From Variovorax sp. TBS-050B (GTDB lineage Bacteria; Pseudomonadota; Gammaproteobacteria; Burkholderiales; Burkholderiaceae_C), in assembly GCF_029893635.1 (NCBI RefSeq), contig NZ_JARXYR010000002.1, forward strand, positions 2,083,001 through 2,147,000: DNA of 64,000 nucleotides, given 5' to 3'. Position numbers and translations under genes: made by a program. Shown in pieces: positions 19,085 to 28,021 of this stretch (positions are counted from its first letter, which is position 1; each line of letters starts with the position of its first letter). Below the pieces are notes generated by a model, which worked only from the letters and a program-made list of their open reading frames with translations, searched no databases and had not been told where the DNA came from.

Positions 19085-20008
19085 ATGAAAATTGAAAATC
19101 TGTCGGACCTGCAGGTGCTGGTGCAGACCGCGCGCGGCGGCACGCTCACGGCCGCCGCCCATGCGCTGGGCCTGACGCCCGCGGCCGCCAGCGCCACGCT
19201 CAAACGATTGGAGACGCAGCTCGGCGCGCGCCTGTTCGAGCGCTCCACGCGCGCGATGCGGCTCACGCCGCAGGGCCAGACGCTGCTCGACTATGCGGTG
19301 CGCGCCTTCGAGCTGCTCGACGAGGGCGAGTCGCTGGTCACGGCCGACCGCGGCGAACTGGTCGGCACCCTGCGCGTGGCCGCGCCGTCGGACCTCACGC
19401 GCAGCACGCTGCTGCCGTGGTTCGACGAATTCCTCGCGCTGCATCCCGGGCTGCAGCTCTCGCTGTCGGTCGGCGACCGGCTGCTGGACGTGATGCGCGA
19501 TGAGGTCGACGTGGCGCTGCGCTACGGCACGCTGGCCGATTCGCGCCTGGTCGCACGGCCCTTCGCGCAGACCAGCCCGCTGCTCACCGCCTCGCCCGCC
19601 TACCTGCGCCGCCATGGCGCGCCCAAGGCGCCGCAGGAGCTGGTGCACCACAACTGCCTCACCTTCAACCGCGGCGGGCGGCGCCACCGTACCTGGCGTT
19701 TCGCGCAGCACGGGCAGTGGACCGAAGTGCGCGTGAAGGGCGACCGCAGCGTGGACGACGCCTCGCTCGCGCGCGAATGGGCCGTGGCGGGCCACGGCAT
19801 CACGCTGAAGTCGGCGCTCGACGTGCGCGACGACATCGCGAGCGGCCGGCTGGTGCATCTGCTGCCCGAATGGGAGACCGAGCCCTATCCGCTGCATGCG
19901 CTGCTGCCGAGCGGGCGCTTCGTGCCGGCGCGGGTGCGCGCGCTGGTGGACTTCCTGGCCGGAAGGTTCGAGGCGCTTGAGTTTCCAGACTCGCATCCGC
20001 TCCGATAG
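19085..20008 (+). CDS. LysR family transcriptional regulator
   Basis: A 307-residue protein with the winged helix-turn-helix in residues 5-62 (GTLTAAAHALGLTPAAASATLKRLE, RLFERSTRAMRLTPQG) and a substrate-binding domain (DVALRYGTLADSRLVARPF). It resembles the DsdC/AaeR-like branch that often sits divergent from an oxidoreductase. The likely target is the adjacent 17985-18995 gene. The ATG at 19085 is preceded by AACAGCTTCAA without a strong ribosome site. Confidence 0.93.
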   Translation: MKIENLSDLQVLVQTARGGTLTAAAHALGLTPAAASATLKRLETQLGARLFERSTRAMRLTPQGQTLLDYAVRAFELLDEGESLVTADRGELVGTLRVAAPSDLTRSTLLPWFDEFLALHPGLQLSLSVGDRLLDVMRDEVDVALRYGTLADSRLVARPFAQTSPLLTASPAYLRRHGAPKAPQELVHHNCLTFNRGGRRHRTWRFAQHGQWTEVRVKGDRSVDDASLAREWAVAGHGITLKSALDVRDDIASGRLVHLLPEWETEPYPLHALLPSGRFVPARVRALVDFLAGRFEALEFPDSHPLR

Positions 20009-20168
20009 CTCGAGCGAGCCGCACGCTACCTCGAATCAGGTTTTGATCAGATCCACCGCTGGAGTCAACATGCGGCTCAACAGGATGCCGAACGAGAGAA
20101 ACTATGACCTGGACTGAAACTGGCCGAGGCGATCGAAACACTTCATAAACGCCGCCCGAGCACCGTTG

Positions 20169-21446
20169 TCAGCCCCTTCTGCGAGGTTTCAGAGCGCGCC
20201 AAATAGCGCTAGCCAGCCGACGCGCGGGACGCATGAACCAACGTGTTGCACCGTGCTCGTAGAGGAAGTAGTAGCGCTCCACCATCCGGTACCCGCGCGA
20301 TGAAGTCATCGCATGCAGTCGGTCGTTCAACGCATTTCGCTCGGTCAGGATGCAAGCGTTCATTGCCTGCGCCGCACGCAGCTCCTCGGATTCCTGCTCG
20401 AACCTCTCGAGTCGGGAGCGGCTGTCCGTACTTCGCTCGTGAAGCTTCGAAGCCAAAAGGAGCCTTGCGTTTCGCTCGAAAGTGATCTGCGCTTTGTAGA
20501 GGTGGATTTCACTCCTGAGTCTCTGTATTTCCCTTCCCTCGGCATCGAATCCCACTGCCGGTAAGACAGCATTCTCTGTACCTGATTGCTGCTCGACGGA
20601 GTGCTTGGCGCCGTGTTGAGCGAGCTCGTTTTGCAAGCGCTTGTTCTCGGCTTTCGCAGCGAGCCAACTGGCCCACGGACGCACGTAGGCTCGATGCGAA
20701 ATGGGCGCTGCAATCAGCACGCGCGGCAAGGGTGCCCCCCAGACGCCCACATAAAAGCTGGCCTTCTCAAAATCCACCTCATGGCCGAGTTGAGCCGGCA
20801 GGAACTGCGACGCCACCGCATCACTGCCTTCGACAAGCGTGGACAGATGAGTGCCGGCCCGCTGCGCCCAGCGATCGCTCGCGTCGCAGATTCCGAAACC
20901 GATCACTGGCATACCCAACAGCCACTGCGCAGCATCTCCGAGCACGCCAGTCGTCGCATGCCGGAATTCCGCAAACGTATAGGTCTTTAGATGGAACTCA
21001 TTGCGTTCGCCGCCAGCCACTCCCGAATCGTTGGGGCAACTGATTACTATCATCCCTCCGAGGGCCAGCCGATCACGGATACTGCGCAGAAGAGACGACA
21101 CATCCCGCACATGCTCAATGGTCTCGAAGCTAACGATGAGATCGAATGGTTCCTCTCCGGACAGCAGGCGGTCCAAGTTGCAGGCATCGCCCGTTCGAAA
21201 CGTTATGCCTGAATTCGCAAAGTGCTCGTTCGCAACGGTAATCGCATCCTGCGAGATGTCGACACCAACGACTGAATCGGCCCCCCACTTCTTCAATAGA
21301 GAACTCCCGTAACCTTCACCGCAGGCAACATCCAGGACACGCTTGCCCTTGCAAGCTTCGCTGAGCAGCCTATAACGCGACAGATGTTCCGCCGCCAGCA
21401 TGGACTCGTATGCCATACCCGTGTTGAAGTGCAGTCGTTCAATCAT
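20169..21446 (-). CDS. Class I SAM-dependent methyltransferase with C-terminal coiled coil
   Basis: A 425-residue protein. Residues 1-230 are a methyltransferase: motif I VLDVACGEGYGSSLL, VVGVDIS, FDLIVSFETIEHV, and LALGGMIVISCPN. Residues about 260-400 are Glu/Arg/Leu-rich and predicted coiled coil, followed by a basic tail (RRLASAIWRALKPRRRG). ATG 21446 overlaps the upstream glycosyltransferase stop by 8 bp (ATGATTGA). A TTG at 21470 would add eight residues but is less likely. It is probably a cap or modifying enzyme of a surface glycan. Base composition is lower in GC than the flanks. Confidence 0.82.
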   Translation of the reverse strand: MIERLHFNTGMAYESMLAAEHLSRYRLLSEACKGKRVLDVACGEGYGSSLLKKWGADSVVGVDISQDAITVANEHFANSGITFRTGDACNLDRLLSGEEPFDLIVSFETIEHVRDVSSLLRSIRDRLALGGMIVISCPNDSGVAGGERNEFHLKTYTFAEFRHATTGVLGDAAQWLLGMPVIGFGICDASDRWAQRAGTHLSTLVEGSDAVASQFLPAQLGHEVDFEKASFYVGVWGAPLPRVLIAAPISHRAYVRPWASWLAAKAENKRLQNELAQHGAKHSVEQQSGTENAVLPAVGFDAEGREIQRLRSEIHLYKAQITFERNARLLLASKLHERSTDSRSRLERFEQESEELRAAQAMNACILTERNALNDRLHAMTSSRGYRMVERYYFLYEHGATRWFMRPARRLASAIWRALKPRRRG

Positions 21447-23538
21447 TCTTTGTGAAGAAAATTTCCGCAATACGGGCTGCGTAGGCTTGAGGACCGTTTC
21501 TTTGTTGCAAGCGTGTCAATGCATTGGAGGCGTGTTCTTCGCGCTGTTGCGGATGGTCAGCGTACGCAATCAAAGCGTCCGCGATCAGGTTAGCCATCGA
21601 GTCGTCGTCGGCCAGCGAGGGCAGGAGGATTCCGGTAAGACCATGCTCAACGACCTCGCTGACGCCGCCGACGTCCGGCGCCACGATGGGCAAGCCTCGC
21701 GCTGTAGCTTCGAGAAGCACATTCGGAACGCCTTCGAAGAGGCTGGTGAGCAGAAAACACATCGGTTCCACGCTCAGCACTTGCTCGAAGCTGGCGAACT
21801 CGCCGTGCAATCGCACGTTCGCGTGCATCATCAGCGCGTCGGCACAAAAATGGTTCAGAACCGGGGTGCCGAAGATATGTAGCGTCAGTTCGGATTGACG
21901 CTCCCTCAAGCGGGCGGCAACTAAGGGCAACAGACCAGGACGCTTTTGATGATCGAGCCGACCCGCCCATGCCACTGCAGGTGCCGCGCAGCCGATTGAC
22001 TCCGCAAGTGCAGACTTGTCTGTCCTTGCGGGTTCCCGCGCGTACAGCAGGCACCACCGATCCTGGTGCCGGCCAAGCCGCCGCCTGTCCTCGTCGATGA
22101 TGAATTGGTTGTCCGCCACCACGATATCGATCTCATCAATGAGCGCCGAAACGAGTTCGAATCCATGGTGGAGGCTGAGTGCTCGTCCGTGGACGAAGTT
22201 GCATTCATCCGCAAACCGGTAATAGATGCGCGTGCACTGCTTCAACAGGTGCAGGTATCGGCGAGCGAAGGCATGTGCGTATTGGCTTTGCTTCAAGTGC
22301 AGGCGAGCCCGCCCTGCGCAGGCCTCGATCGCCTTGAGCGTCAGGAGGATCCGAGCTCCCTCGTCCAGTTCAGGGCAAATCAGCTCGAAGTCGATGACGG
22401 TGGAGTTGGTCGGCAACCTGTCCAGCCAGTTCGAACCGCGGCGAGACTGTCCCAGGAAAACCAATGAATTCGCGGTGGCCCCGGTCGCATTGAGCGCGTG
22501 CATCACGTCCAGCAGGTAGCGCTCGCCGCCGCCTACCCCCATCGACGGCAATACAAACACATCGTCGAACCTCTTGCCGCCGATGAGTCGGCACATCTCG
22601 TAGTAAGCGATCCCAATCTGTACGTTGCAGAAGCTCAGGTTGTTGTATTGAGGTGACGCGGCAATCTCCGCCGGATGGATTTGAGGATCAATACGGTTGG
22701 CTGCCACACAAAGGTCGAAGATCACAGGATTGTTGACATCCGTTTGCTGAGCGATAAGCCGCTCACGCCAGGCCGGGGCGCTTTTGAAGCGCGCATACCC
22801 TTCCGCGGCCAAGCGCAGAAACAACAGTGGCTTGAATAGCCCCGATGGAGGGATCTGCCTGGCCGATAGAGCGTTTGCCTGCCTCAAAAGACTGTTGTCG
22901 CGCTGCCTGTAAAAAAAGATGGCGTTTGGCGCAGCATGAAAGCTGTAGCCTTTGGATAGTGCCTCGGCATTAAAGAACCAATCTTCATAGGCATACCCTT
23001 TGGTAAGCCGCAAATCCGCGAACGGCAACTCCTCCAGGAGACGACGGGGGCAGCAAATTCTCGAAACGAACGGATGGCAATCGACGAATGGGAGTGGCGT
23101 GATGGTCTTGGCGTCAAAATACGTGACAACGTAGGAATCAACTCCAAACGCGATCAATGTTTCGCATATATGAATGCTGCGCGGCCCATGTCGTTGAGTT
23201 GAAAAGAAAATCTCGGCGAAGCCATTGTAGGAAATCAGATCATCGGCATCCTGCAAAAAAAGCCATTCGCCACAGGCCGCCGCCGCTCCATCATTGCGAG
23301 ACAATCCGAGCGACCCGTTTTCAACCTCAATGACCTTCTTTTGTTTGAAGCCTGCGGGCATTGTGCTTTCGGCAATACTTCTGATCGAGTTGGTCGGTTT
23401 GTCGAGGACGATAACGAGTTCAAGCGCTATGCCCAGGGCTTCTGCATACATTGCAGCTTCTTCCACGGAGCTCAGGGTCCGCGTGATGTAGTTATCCTCG
23501 TTATGACAATTGAGTACTATTGTTAAATCAATGTCCAT
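21439..23538 (-). CDS. Bifunctional glycosyltransferase, GT2 - GT4
   Basis: A 699-residue fusion. Residues 1-215 are a GT-A fold GT2 domain (LTIVLNCHNEDNYITRTL, FLQDADD at 95-100, GYAYEDWFFNAEAL). From about 325 a GT-B fold follows: FVLPSMGVGGGERYLLDVM and the C-terminal VAWAGRLDHQKRPGLL with SLFEGVPNVLLEATARGLPI, which holds the EX7E pair. It would add two successive sugars to a glycan. It is translationally coupled to the methyltransferase gene. The gene is more AT-rich than its neighbours and uses more A/T-ending codons, as in an acquired polysaccharide island. Confidence 0.86.
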   Translation of the reverse strand: MDIDLTIVLNCHNEDNYITRTLSSVEEAAMYAEALGIALELVIVLDKPTNSIRSIAESTMPAGFKQKKVIEVENGSLGLSRNDGAAAACGEWLFLQDADDLISYNGFAEIFFSTQRHGPRSIHICETLIAFGVDSYVVTYFDAKTITPLPFVDCHPFVSRICCPRRLLEELPFADLRLTKGYAYEDWFFNAEALSKGYSFHAAPNAIFFYRQRDNSLLRQANALSARQIPPSGLFKPLLFLRLAAEGYARFKSAPAWRERLIAQQTDVNNPVIFDLCVAANRIDPQIHPAEIAASPQYNNLSFCNVQIGIAYYEMCRLIGGKRFDDVFVLPSMGVGGGERYLLDVMHALNATGATANSLVFLGQSRRGSNWLDRLPTNSTVIDFELICPELDEGARILLTLKAIEACAGRARLHLKQSQYAHAFARRYLHLLKQCTRIYYRFADECNFVHGRALSLHHGFELVSALIDEIDIVVADNQFIIDEDRRRLGRHQDRWCLLYAREPARTDKSALAESIGCAAPAVAWAGRLDHQKRPGLLPLVAARLRERQSELTLHIFGTPVLNHFCADALMMHANVRLHGEFASFEQVLSVEPMCFLLTSLFEGVPNVLLEATARGLPIVAPDVGGVSEVVEHGLTGILLPSLADDDSMANLIADALIAYADHPQQREEHASNALTRLQQRNGPQAYAARIAEIFFTKND

Positions 23539-23802
23539 CGAACTCCCTGCCTTCCGCGCTAGTCTAATTTGTGCGCAGGGGTTTTCTCGCGGAAATGTTC
23601 GTTGTTGAGGCGTTCTCGGTAAAAAGTCTCAAATTTGAAATAAAAAGAAGAGTAAGCCTTTCGAGGCGGCATTAATGCCTGCTATCGCAGCGGCGCTGAC
23701 TCTCGCTGCCTCAAGAGAAAAATCATGAAGCGATGGTCCACACCACCGCGACCACGCTCAATAGACCTCGACCAGCGTAGTACTTGGGCGGGAAAGCGCC
23801 GC
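23539..23802. promoter_or_regulatory. AT-rich leader of the GT2-GT4/methyltransferase island
   Basis: 264 bp without a gene. It holds two perfect palindromes, TCAAATTTGA (23629-23638) and GGCATTAATGCC (23668-23679), in the AT-richest stretch here, where the leftward promoter should lie. Both could bind a regulator. None is recognised. Confidence 0.4.
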
Positions 23803-24600
23803 TCAGATGAGCGGCGTCACCGCGCCGTCCATCGCGAGGATCGCGCCGGTGATGTAGCTCGCCTTCGGCGACGCGAGGAACACCACCGCGTTGGCGATCT
23901 CCTCCGGCGCCGCGATGCGGCCGAGCGGCAGCCGCGCCTTGGCGCGCTGCAGCGCCTCGTCGCTGTCGATGCCCTGGAGCCTGGCGTCGGCCTTCATGCC
24001 TTCCTGCAGCCGCTCGGTCAACGTGAGGCCGGGGTTCACCGCGTTCACGCGCACGCCCCTGGCCGCATAGGCCGAGGCCATGCCGGCGCTCACCAGCATC
24101 AGCGCCGCGTTGGCCGCGCCGCCCGCCATGTGCACCGGGCTCGCGACCTTGCCGCCCTGGCCGATCACGTTGACGATGGCGCCGCGGCCGCGCTGCCCCA
24201 TGCGCTTGACGACCGGATCGATCATGTGGATGTAGGTGAAGTACTTGGCGTCCATCGCGTCGTGCCAGGCGCGGGGGTCCAGTTCGTCGGGTGGCGTGCG
24301 GCGCGCGGCGCCCGCGGAGTTGACGAGCACGTCGACCGGGCCGAAGGCCTTTTCGGCCGCATCGAGCGCAGCCACCGCGCCGGCGGGGTCCTTGAGGTCG
24401 GCCGCATGCACCGCGACGCGGTCCTCGGCCGACGCGAAGGCCTCCATGAGCGTGCGGCGGCCCTGCTGCAGGTTCTGCAGCTCGCGCGAAACCAGGCTCA
24501 CGCGCGCGCCTTCGCGCAGGAAGCCGAGCGCGCAGGCGAGGCCGATGCCCTTGCTGCCGCCGGTGATGAGTACGTGCTGGTCCTGGAGCTGCAGATCCAT
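23803..24600 (-). CDS. SDR-fold protein lacking the usual Ser-Tyr-Lys catalytic residues
   Basis: A 265-residue Rossmann protein with the cofactor motif GGSKGIG (14-20), NSAG (94-97) and NPGLTLTERL. At the place of YxxxK it reads H157-MAG-G161, and the usual catalytic Ser about 13 residues earlier is absent (IVNVIGQGG). A GGAANAALML stretch follows. Nucleotide binding looks intact, but ordinary SDR oxidoreduction is not expected without Tyr and Lys. A subgroup with this feature appears to exist, so it is probably not decay. It is divergent from the creatininase-family gene across 94 bp and may act with it. Confidence 0.85.
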   Translation of the reverse strand: MDLQLQDQHVLITGGSKGIGLACALGFLREGARVSLVSRELQNLQQGRRTLMEAFASAEDRVAVHAADLKDPAGAVAALDAAEKAFGPVDVLVNSAGAARRTPPDELDPRAWHDAMDAKYFTYIHMIDPVVKRMGQRGRGAIVNVIGQGGKVASPVHMAGGAANAALMLVSAGMASAYAARGVRVNAVNPGLTLTERLQEGMKADARLQGIDSDEALQRAKARLPLGRIAAPEEIANAVVFLASPKASYITGAILAMDGAVTPLI

Positions 24601-24694
24601 GGGGAGTGTCCTTGGGTGGCGTGGAGGAGGGGACCGGCCGGTCGCGGCCGGCGGCGGGGTCGCGTGGATTGAAGCACCGCTCTAAGATCGCCGG

Positions 24695-25522
24695 ATGAAC
24701 GCATCCCCGGTATCCCTGCCCCGCTTCTGGTCTCAGCTCACGACGCGCGACTTCGCGGCGCTCGATGTGACAGCCACGGTGGCGGTGCTGCCGCTCGGCG
24801 CCACCGAGCAGCACGGGCCGCACCTGCCGCTGGGCGTGGACAGCGTGCTGGCCGACGGCATCGTCGCCGCCGCGCTGCCGTTGCTCGCGCCCGAGCTGCC
24901 GGTGCTGTTCCTGCCGACGCAGCAGATCGGCCTGAGCCCCGAGCATGCGCGCTTCGCGGGCACCCTGACGCTCTCGGCCGAGACGCTGATCCGCGTCTGG
25001 AACGAGATCGGCGCCGGCGTGGCGCGGGCCGGCGTGAGGAAGCTGGTGCTCTTCAATGCGCACGGCGGCCACGTGGGCGCGATGGACATCGTCGCGCGCG
25101 AGCTGCGCGCCGCGCACGGCCTCATCGTCTACAGCGTGAGCTGGTTCAACCTGCCGCTCGGCGATGCGGGCGCGCAGTTCAGCGCCGGCGAGCACCGCTT
25201 CGGCGTGCATGCCGGCCAGATCGAGACCTCGATGATGCTGGCGCTCGCGCCGCAGCAGGTGCGCATGCAGGCGGCGAAGGATTTCCGCTCCACGTCGGAG
25301 GCGCGCGCGGCCGGCTACGAGATCCTCGGCAACGGCCGCAGCGCGAAGCTCGGCTGGGCGATGGAGGACTACAACGCCGAAGGCGCCGCAGGCAATGCGG
25401 CCGCCGCGACCGCGCAGGCCGGCCAGGCGGTGATCGACACCGCCGCACGGCAGCTGGCGCTGCTGCTCGACGAGGTCTCCCGGCTGCCGCTCAGCACCGC
25501 CAACACGGGGCCGCTGGTTTAG
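24695..25522 (+). CDS. Creatininase family protein
   Basis: A 275-residue metal-dependent amidohydrolase of the creatininase fold. Signature residues are visible: LPLGATEQHGPHLPLGVD (E38, H40, D49), NAHGGH at 121-126 and the later HAGQIETSMMLAL with its Glu. Members open creatinine or act on related cyclic amides such as formamidopyrimidines or mycofactocin precursors. The substrate here is unknown. Its 3' end runs into a large inverted repeat shared with the convergent dehydratase gene. Confidence 0.88.
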   Translation: MNASPVSLPRFWSQLTTRDFAALDVTATVAVLPLGATEQHGPHLPLGVDSVLADGIVAAALPLLAPELPVLFLPTQQIGLSPEHARFAGTLTLSAETLIRVWNEIGAGVARAGVRKLVLFNAHGGHVGAMDIVARELRAAHGLIVYSVSWFNLPLGDAGAQFSAGEHRFGVHAGQIETSMMLALAPQQVRMQAAKDFRSTSEARAAGYEILGNGRSAKLGWAMEDYNAEGAAGNAAAATAQAGQAVIDTAARQLALLLDEVSRLPLSTANTGPLV

Positions 25523-25549
25523 CCGGCGTGTGGCTTGGAAAGCGGGCTG

Positions 25550-25657
25550 CCGGACGCAGAGGACGCGAAGATTCCGCAGAGGACGCGAAAAAGAAAAAAC
25601 AAAATATTGGTTTTCCTTTCGCGCCCTTCGCGAAACCTTCGCGTCCTCTGCGTCCGG
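25550..25657. repeat. Large intergenic inverted repeat with internal 20-bp tandem unit
   Basis: A perfect 21-bp arm starting CCGGACGCAGAGGACGCGAA lies at 25550-25570 and returns inverted at 25637-25657. CGCAGAGGACGCGAA occurs again at 25575-25589, 20 bp after its first copy (25555-25569). A second hairpin (TTTCGCG/CGCGAAA, 25617-25635) lies inside next to an A/T-rich centre. It sits between two convergent genes, so it could act as a two-way terminator. The repeated units also look like a mobile intergenic repeat. Confidence 0.8.
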
Positions 25658-25682
25658 TACCCGTCTTCAGCGGCCTGAAGAA

Positions 25683-26648
25683 TCAACCCCCGGCCAGCAC
25701 TTCCGCAAACATCGACGAATCCACATTGCCGCCGCTCACGCTGATGCCGACCGTCTTGCCGCGCCAGCGTTCGCGCTGCTGGAGCGCGCCGGCGAGCGCC
25801 GCCGCCCCCGCGCCTTCGGCGACGTTGTGCGTGTCGCTGAAGAGGATGCGCATCGCCTCGCCCACTTCGTCGTCGGTGACCGCGATCACGTCGTCGGCCT
25901 CGCGCAGGATCACGTCCACCGATTCGGGCACCGGCATGCGGCAGGCCATGCCGTCGGCGAGCCGCGTGCTCACGGGCGACGCCACCGGCCGGCCGGCGCG
26001 GAAGGAATCGCGGTACGCCGTGGCATGGGCCGACACCACGCCGACGAGCCGGGTCGACACGCCGCAGTGCGCGCGTGCCGCGGCCGCCGCGGCAAAGCCC
26101 GAGCCGAGGCCGATGGGCAGGAACAGCACGTCGGGCGGCGCATCGCGCAGCGCCTCGAAGAATTCGACGTACGCGGTCGACACGCCGCGCACCAGCTCGC
26201 GGTGGAACGAGGGCACGCGGTGCAGCCCGTCGCGCTCCGCGAGCATGGCCGCATGTTCGGCGGCGGCCTGGAAGTCGTCGCCGTGCTCGACCAGCTCGAC
26301 CCCGAGCGCACGCATGGCGGCGTTCTTCTCGACCGAGTTGCCATGCGGCACCACGATGGTGGCCCCGATGCCGTGGCGCCGCGCCGCGAAGCCGACCGAC
26401 TGGCCATGGTTGCCGCGCGTGGCGCTGATCGCATGGCGCACGCCGGGCTGCTCGCGCATCAGCGTGTCGAAGTAGGTCAGCCCGCCGCGGATCTTGAAGG
26501 CGCCGGCGGGCGTGTGGTTCTCGTGCTTGGCCCAGACGGTGCAGCCCAGGCGCTGCGCGAGCAGCGGCCAGGCGTATTGCGGCGTGGGCGGCATGGCCGC
26601 GCGCACCGTGCGCTGGGCGGCTTCGATCTCTTCGCGGGTGAATCTCAC
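25683..26648 (-). CDS. Threonine/serine dehydratase family PLP enzyme
   Basis: A 321-residue fold-type II PLP enzyme. The Schiff-base lysine is in AGAFKIRGG (K52), the phosphate loop is GLGSGFAAA and the later SGGN binds the pyridine ring. There is no C-terminal ACT regulatory domain, so it is of the catabolic type and should act on threonine, serine or a 3-hydroxy amino acid such as phenylserine. GTG 26648 is chosen as start because it has GAGGAA upstream and the conserved protein begins RFTREEIEAA. It is the last gene of a long leftward run rich in amino-acid functions. Confidence 0.88.
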   Translation of the reverse strand: MRFTREEIEAAQRTVRAAMPPTPQYAWPLLAQRLGCTVWAKHENHTPAGAFKIRGGLTYFDTLMREQPGVRHAISATRGNHGQSVGFAARRHGIGATIVVPHGNSVEKNAAMRALGVELVEHGDDFQAAAEHAAMLAERDGLHRVPSFHRELVRGVSTAYVEFFEALRDAPPDVLFLPIGLGSGFAAAAAARAHCGVSTRLVGVVSAHATAYRDSFRAGRPVASPVSTRLADGMACRMPVPESVDVILREADDVIAVTDDEVGEAMRILFSDTHNVAEGAGAAALAGALQQRERWRGKTVGISVSGGNVDSSMFAEVLAGG

Positions 26649-26671
26649 GGGGGTGTTCCTCGGGTCTCTGC

Positions 26672-27304
26672 CTATTTGCGTTCGGTCAGCGCCACGCGCA
26701 CGGCGAGCGCCGCGAGCACGCTGCCCATCACGTAGCGCTGCGCGCGCAGCCAGCCCGCGCTTTGCGACAGCACCGCCGTGATGCTCGCGGCGCCGAGGAT
26801 CATGAGCGTGTTGACGGCGGCGCTGCTCGCGATCTGCGCCGCGCCGAGCTGCATGCTCTGCAGCAGCACCGAGCCGCGCTCGGGGTGGATGAACTGCGGG
26901 AAGAAGGAGAGATAGAACATCGCCACCTTCGGATTCAGCAGGTTCGTGAGAAAGCCCATCCGGAACAGCCTGCCCGGCGGATCGGCGGGCAGTGCGCGCG
27001 CTTCGAAGGGCGCGCTGCCGCCGGGCCGGACCGCCTGCCAAGCGAGCCACAGCAGGTAGGCCGCGCCCGCGAGCCGGATCGCGTCGAACGCGAGCGGCAC
27101 CGCCAGCAGCAGCGCCGTGAGCCCGAGCGCGGCGGCGAACAGGTGCACGAGGAAGGCCGCCAGCACGCCGCCGAGCGACACCAGCCCGGCGCGCCGGCCC
27201 TGCACCAGCGTGCGCGAGACGCAATAGATCATGTTCGGCCCCGGCGTGAGCGCGAGCACCATCGAGGCGAGTGCGAACCAGGCGATTTCGGTCAGGCTGA
27301 GCAT
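26672..27304 (-). CDS. LysE/RhtB family amino acid exporter
   Basis: A 210-residue protein with six predicted membrane segments. It carries the family signature ALTPGPNMIYCVSRTL in the first helix and NLLNPKVAMFYLSFFPQF in the middle. It should export a neutral or basic amino acid or derivative. It lies 23 bp upstream of the dehydratase and 2 bp after the VOC gene stop, so all three are surely co-transcribed. Confidence 0.92.
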   Translation of the reverse strand: MLSLTEIAWFALASMVLALTPGPNMIYCVSRTLVQGRRAGLVSLGGVLAAFLVHLFAAALGLTALLLAVPLAFDAIRLAGAAYLLWLAWQAVRPGGSAPFEARALPADPPGRLFRMGFLTNLLNPKVAMFYLSFFPQFIHPERGSVLLQSMQLGAAQIASSAAVNTLMILGAASITAVLSQSAGWLRAQRYVMGSVLAALAVRVALTERK

Positions 27305-27306
27305 GG

Positions 27307-28002
27307 TCAGATTCCTTCGGAGTGCAGCGTGACGGGGCCGCGCGGCGTGTCGAGCACCGCGACCAGGTCGGGCGCGCCCGGCTGCACCGCCAGGCCCTGC
27401 ATGCCGATGCGCGAGAGCGCGGCCGCGAGTTCGGGCGCGCGGGGATGCGCGGCCTGCAGCGACCGGAGCGAAAGGCCGGAGGCCGGCATCGCATCGGTCG
27501 GATGCGCCGGTCCCCACTGGATCAGCGTGGGCAGCGCGCCGTAGAAGAGCCGCTGGCCGTCGTCGCGCACGGTGATCTGCCATTCGAGCCGGCCCGCGGG
27601 CGTTTCGCGCGAGGCCGCGAGCAGCGCGCCGCGGTCGATGTGCATGCGCTCGTCGCGCGCGAGCGCCTGCACCGCGGCGCTTGCGTCGGCCACGCTCGCG
27701 ACGAAGTGCACGAGCCGCGGTCCGCGCCGTGCCAGGCTCGCCTGCAGCACCGGATCGTCGAGGTCGAACCAGCGCCGCGTGCCGGGCCGCGAGGGCTTCT
27801 TGCCGGGCTCGATGGCGATGATCTCGAGGTACGCGCGCGGAAAGGCCGCGCTGGTGATGTTCAGCAGCCGGTTGTGCGTGCCCATCAGCGGATGCACGCC
27901 GCCCGGCCCCGGCGTCACGCCGAGCGTGGCCTCGCACCAGGCCACGCCCTCGTCAAGCGAGGCGGCGGCGATCACGAGATGGTCGAGTTGTGCGTGTGGC
28001 AT
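27307..28002 (-). CDS. VOC family protein (glyoxalase-like domain)
   Basis: A 231-residue protein. HAQLDHLVIAAASLDEGVAWCEATLG at the N-terminus is the typical first beta-alpha-beta of the glyoxalase/bleomycin fold, and YLEIIAIEPG supplies a later metal-site Glu. The length fits the Glyoxalase_3-like group. Function is unknown, and the operon position suggests handling of an amino-acid-derived compound. ATG 28002 begins MPHAQLDH. Frame sequence upstream of it is not conserved. Confidence 0.82.
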   Translation of the reverse strand: MPHAQLDHLVIAAASLDEGVAWCEATLGVTPGPGGVHPLMGTHNRLLNITSAAFPRAYLEIIAIEPGKKPSRPGTRRWFDLDDPVLQASLARRGPRLVHFVASVADASAAVQALARDERMHIDRGALLAASRETPAGRLEWQITVRDDGQRLFYGALPTLIQWGPAHPTDAMPASGLSLRSLQAAHPRAPELAAALSRIGMQGLAVQPGAPDLVAVLDTPRGPVTLHSEGI

Positions 28003-28021
28003 GTCGGTGCGTCGGCTGGCG

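Noticed and set aside
22130..22160. GTTCGAATCC resembling a tRNA T-arm
   Set aside because: It lies inside the GT2-GT4 coding frame and no acceptor or anticodon stem can be formed around it.
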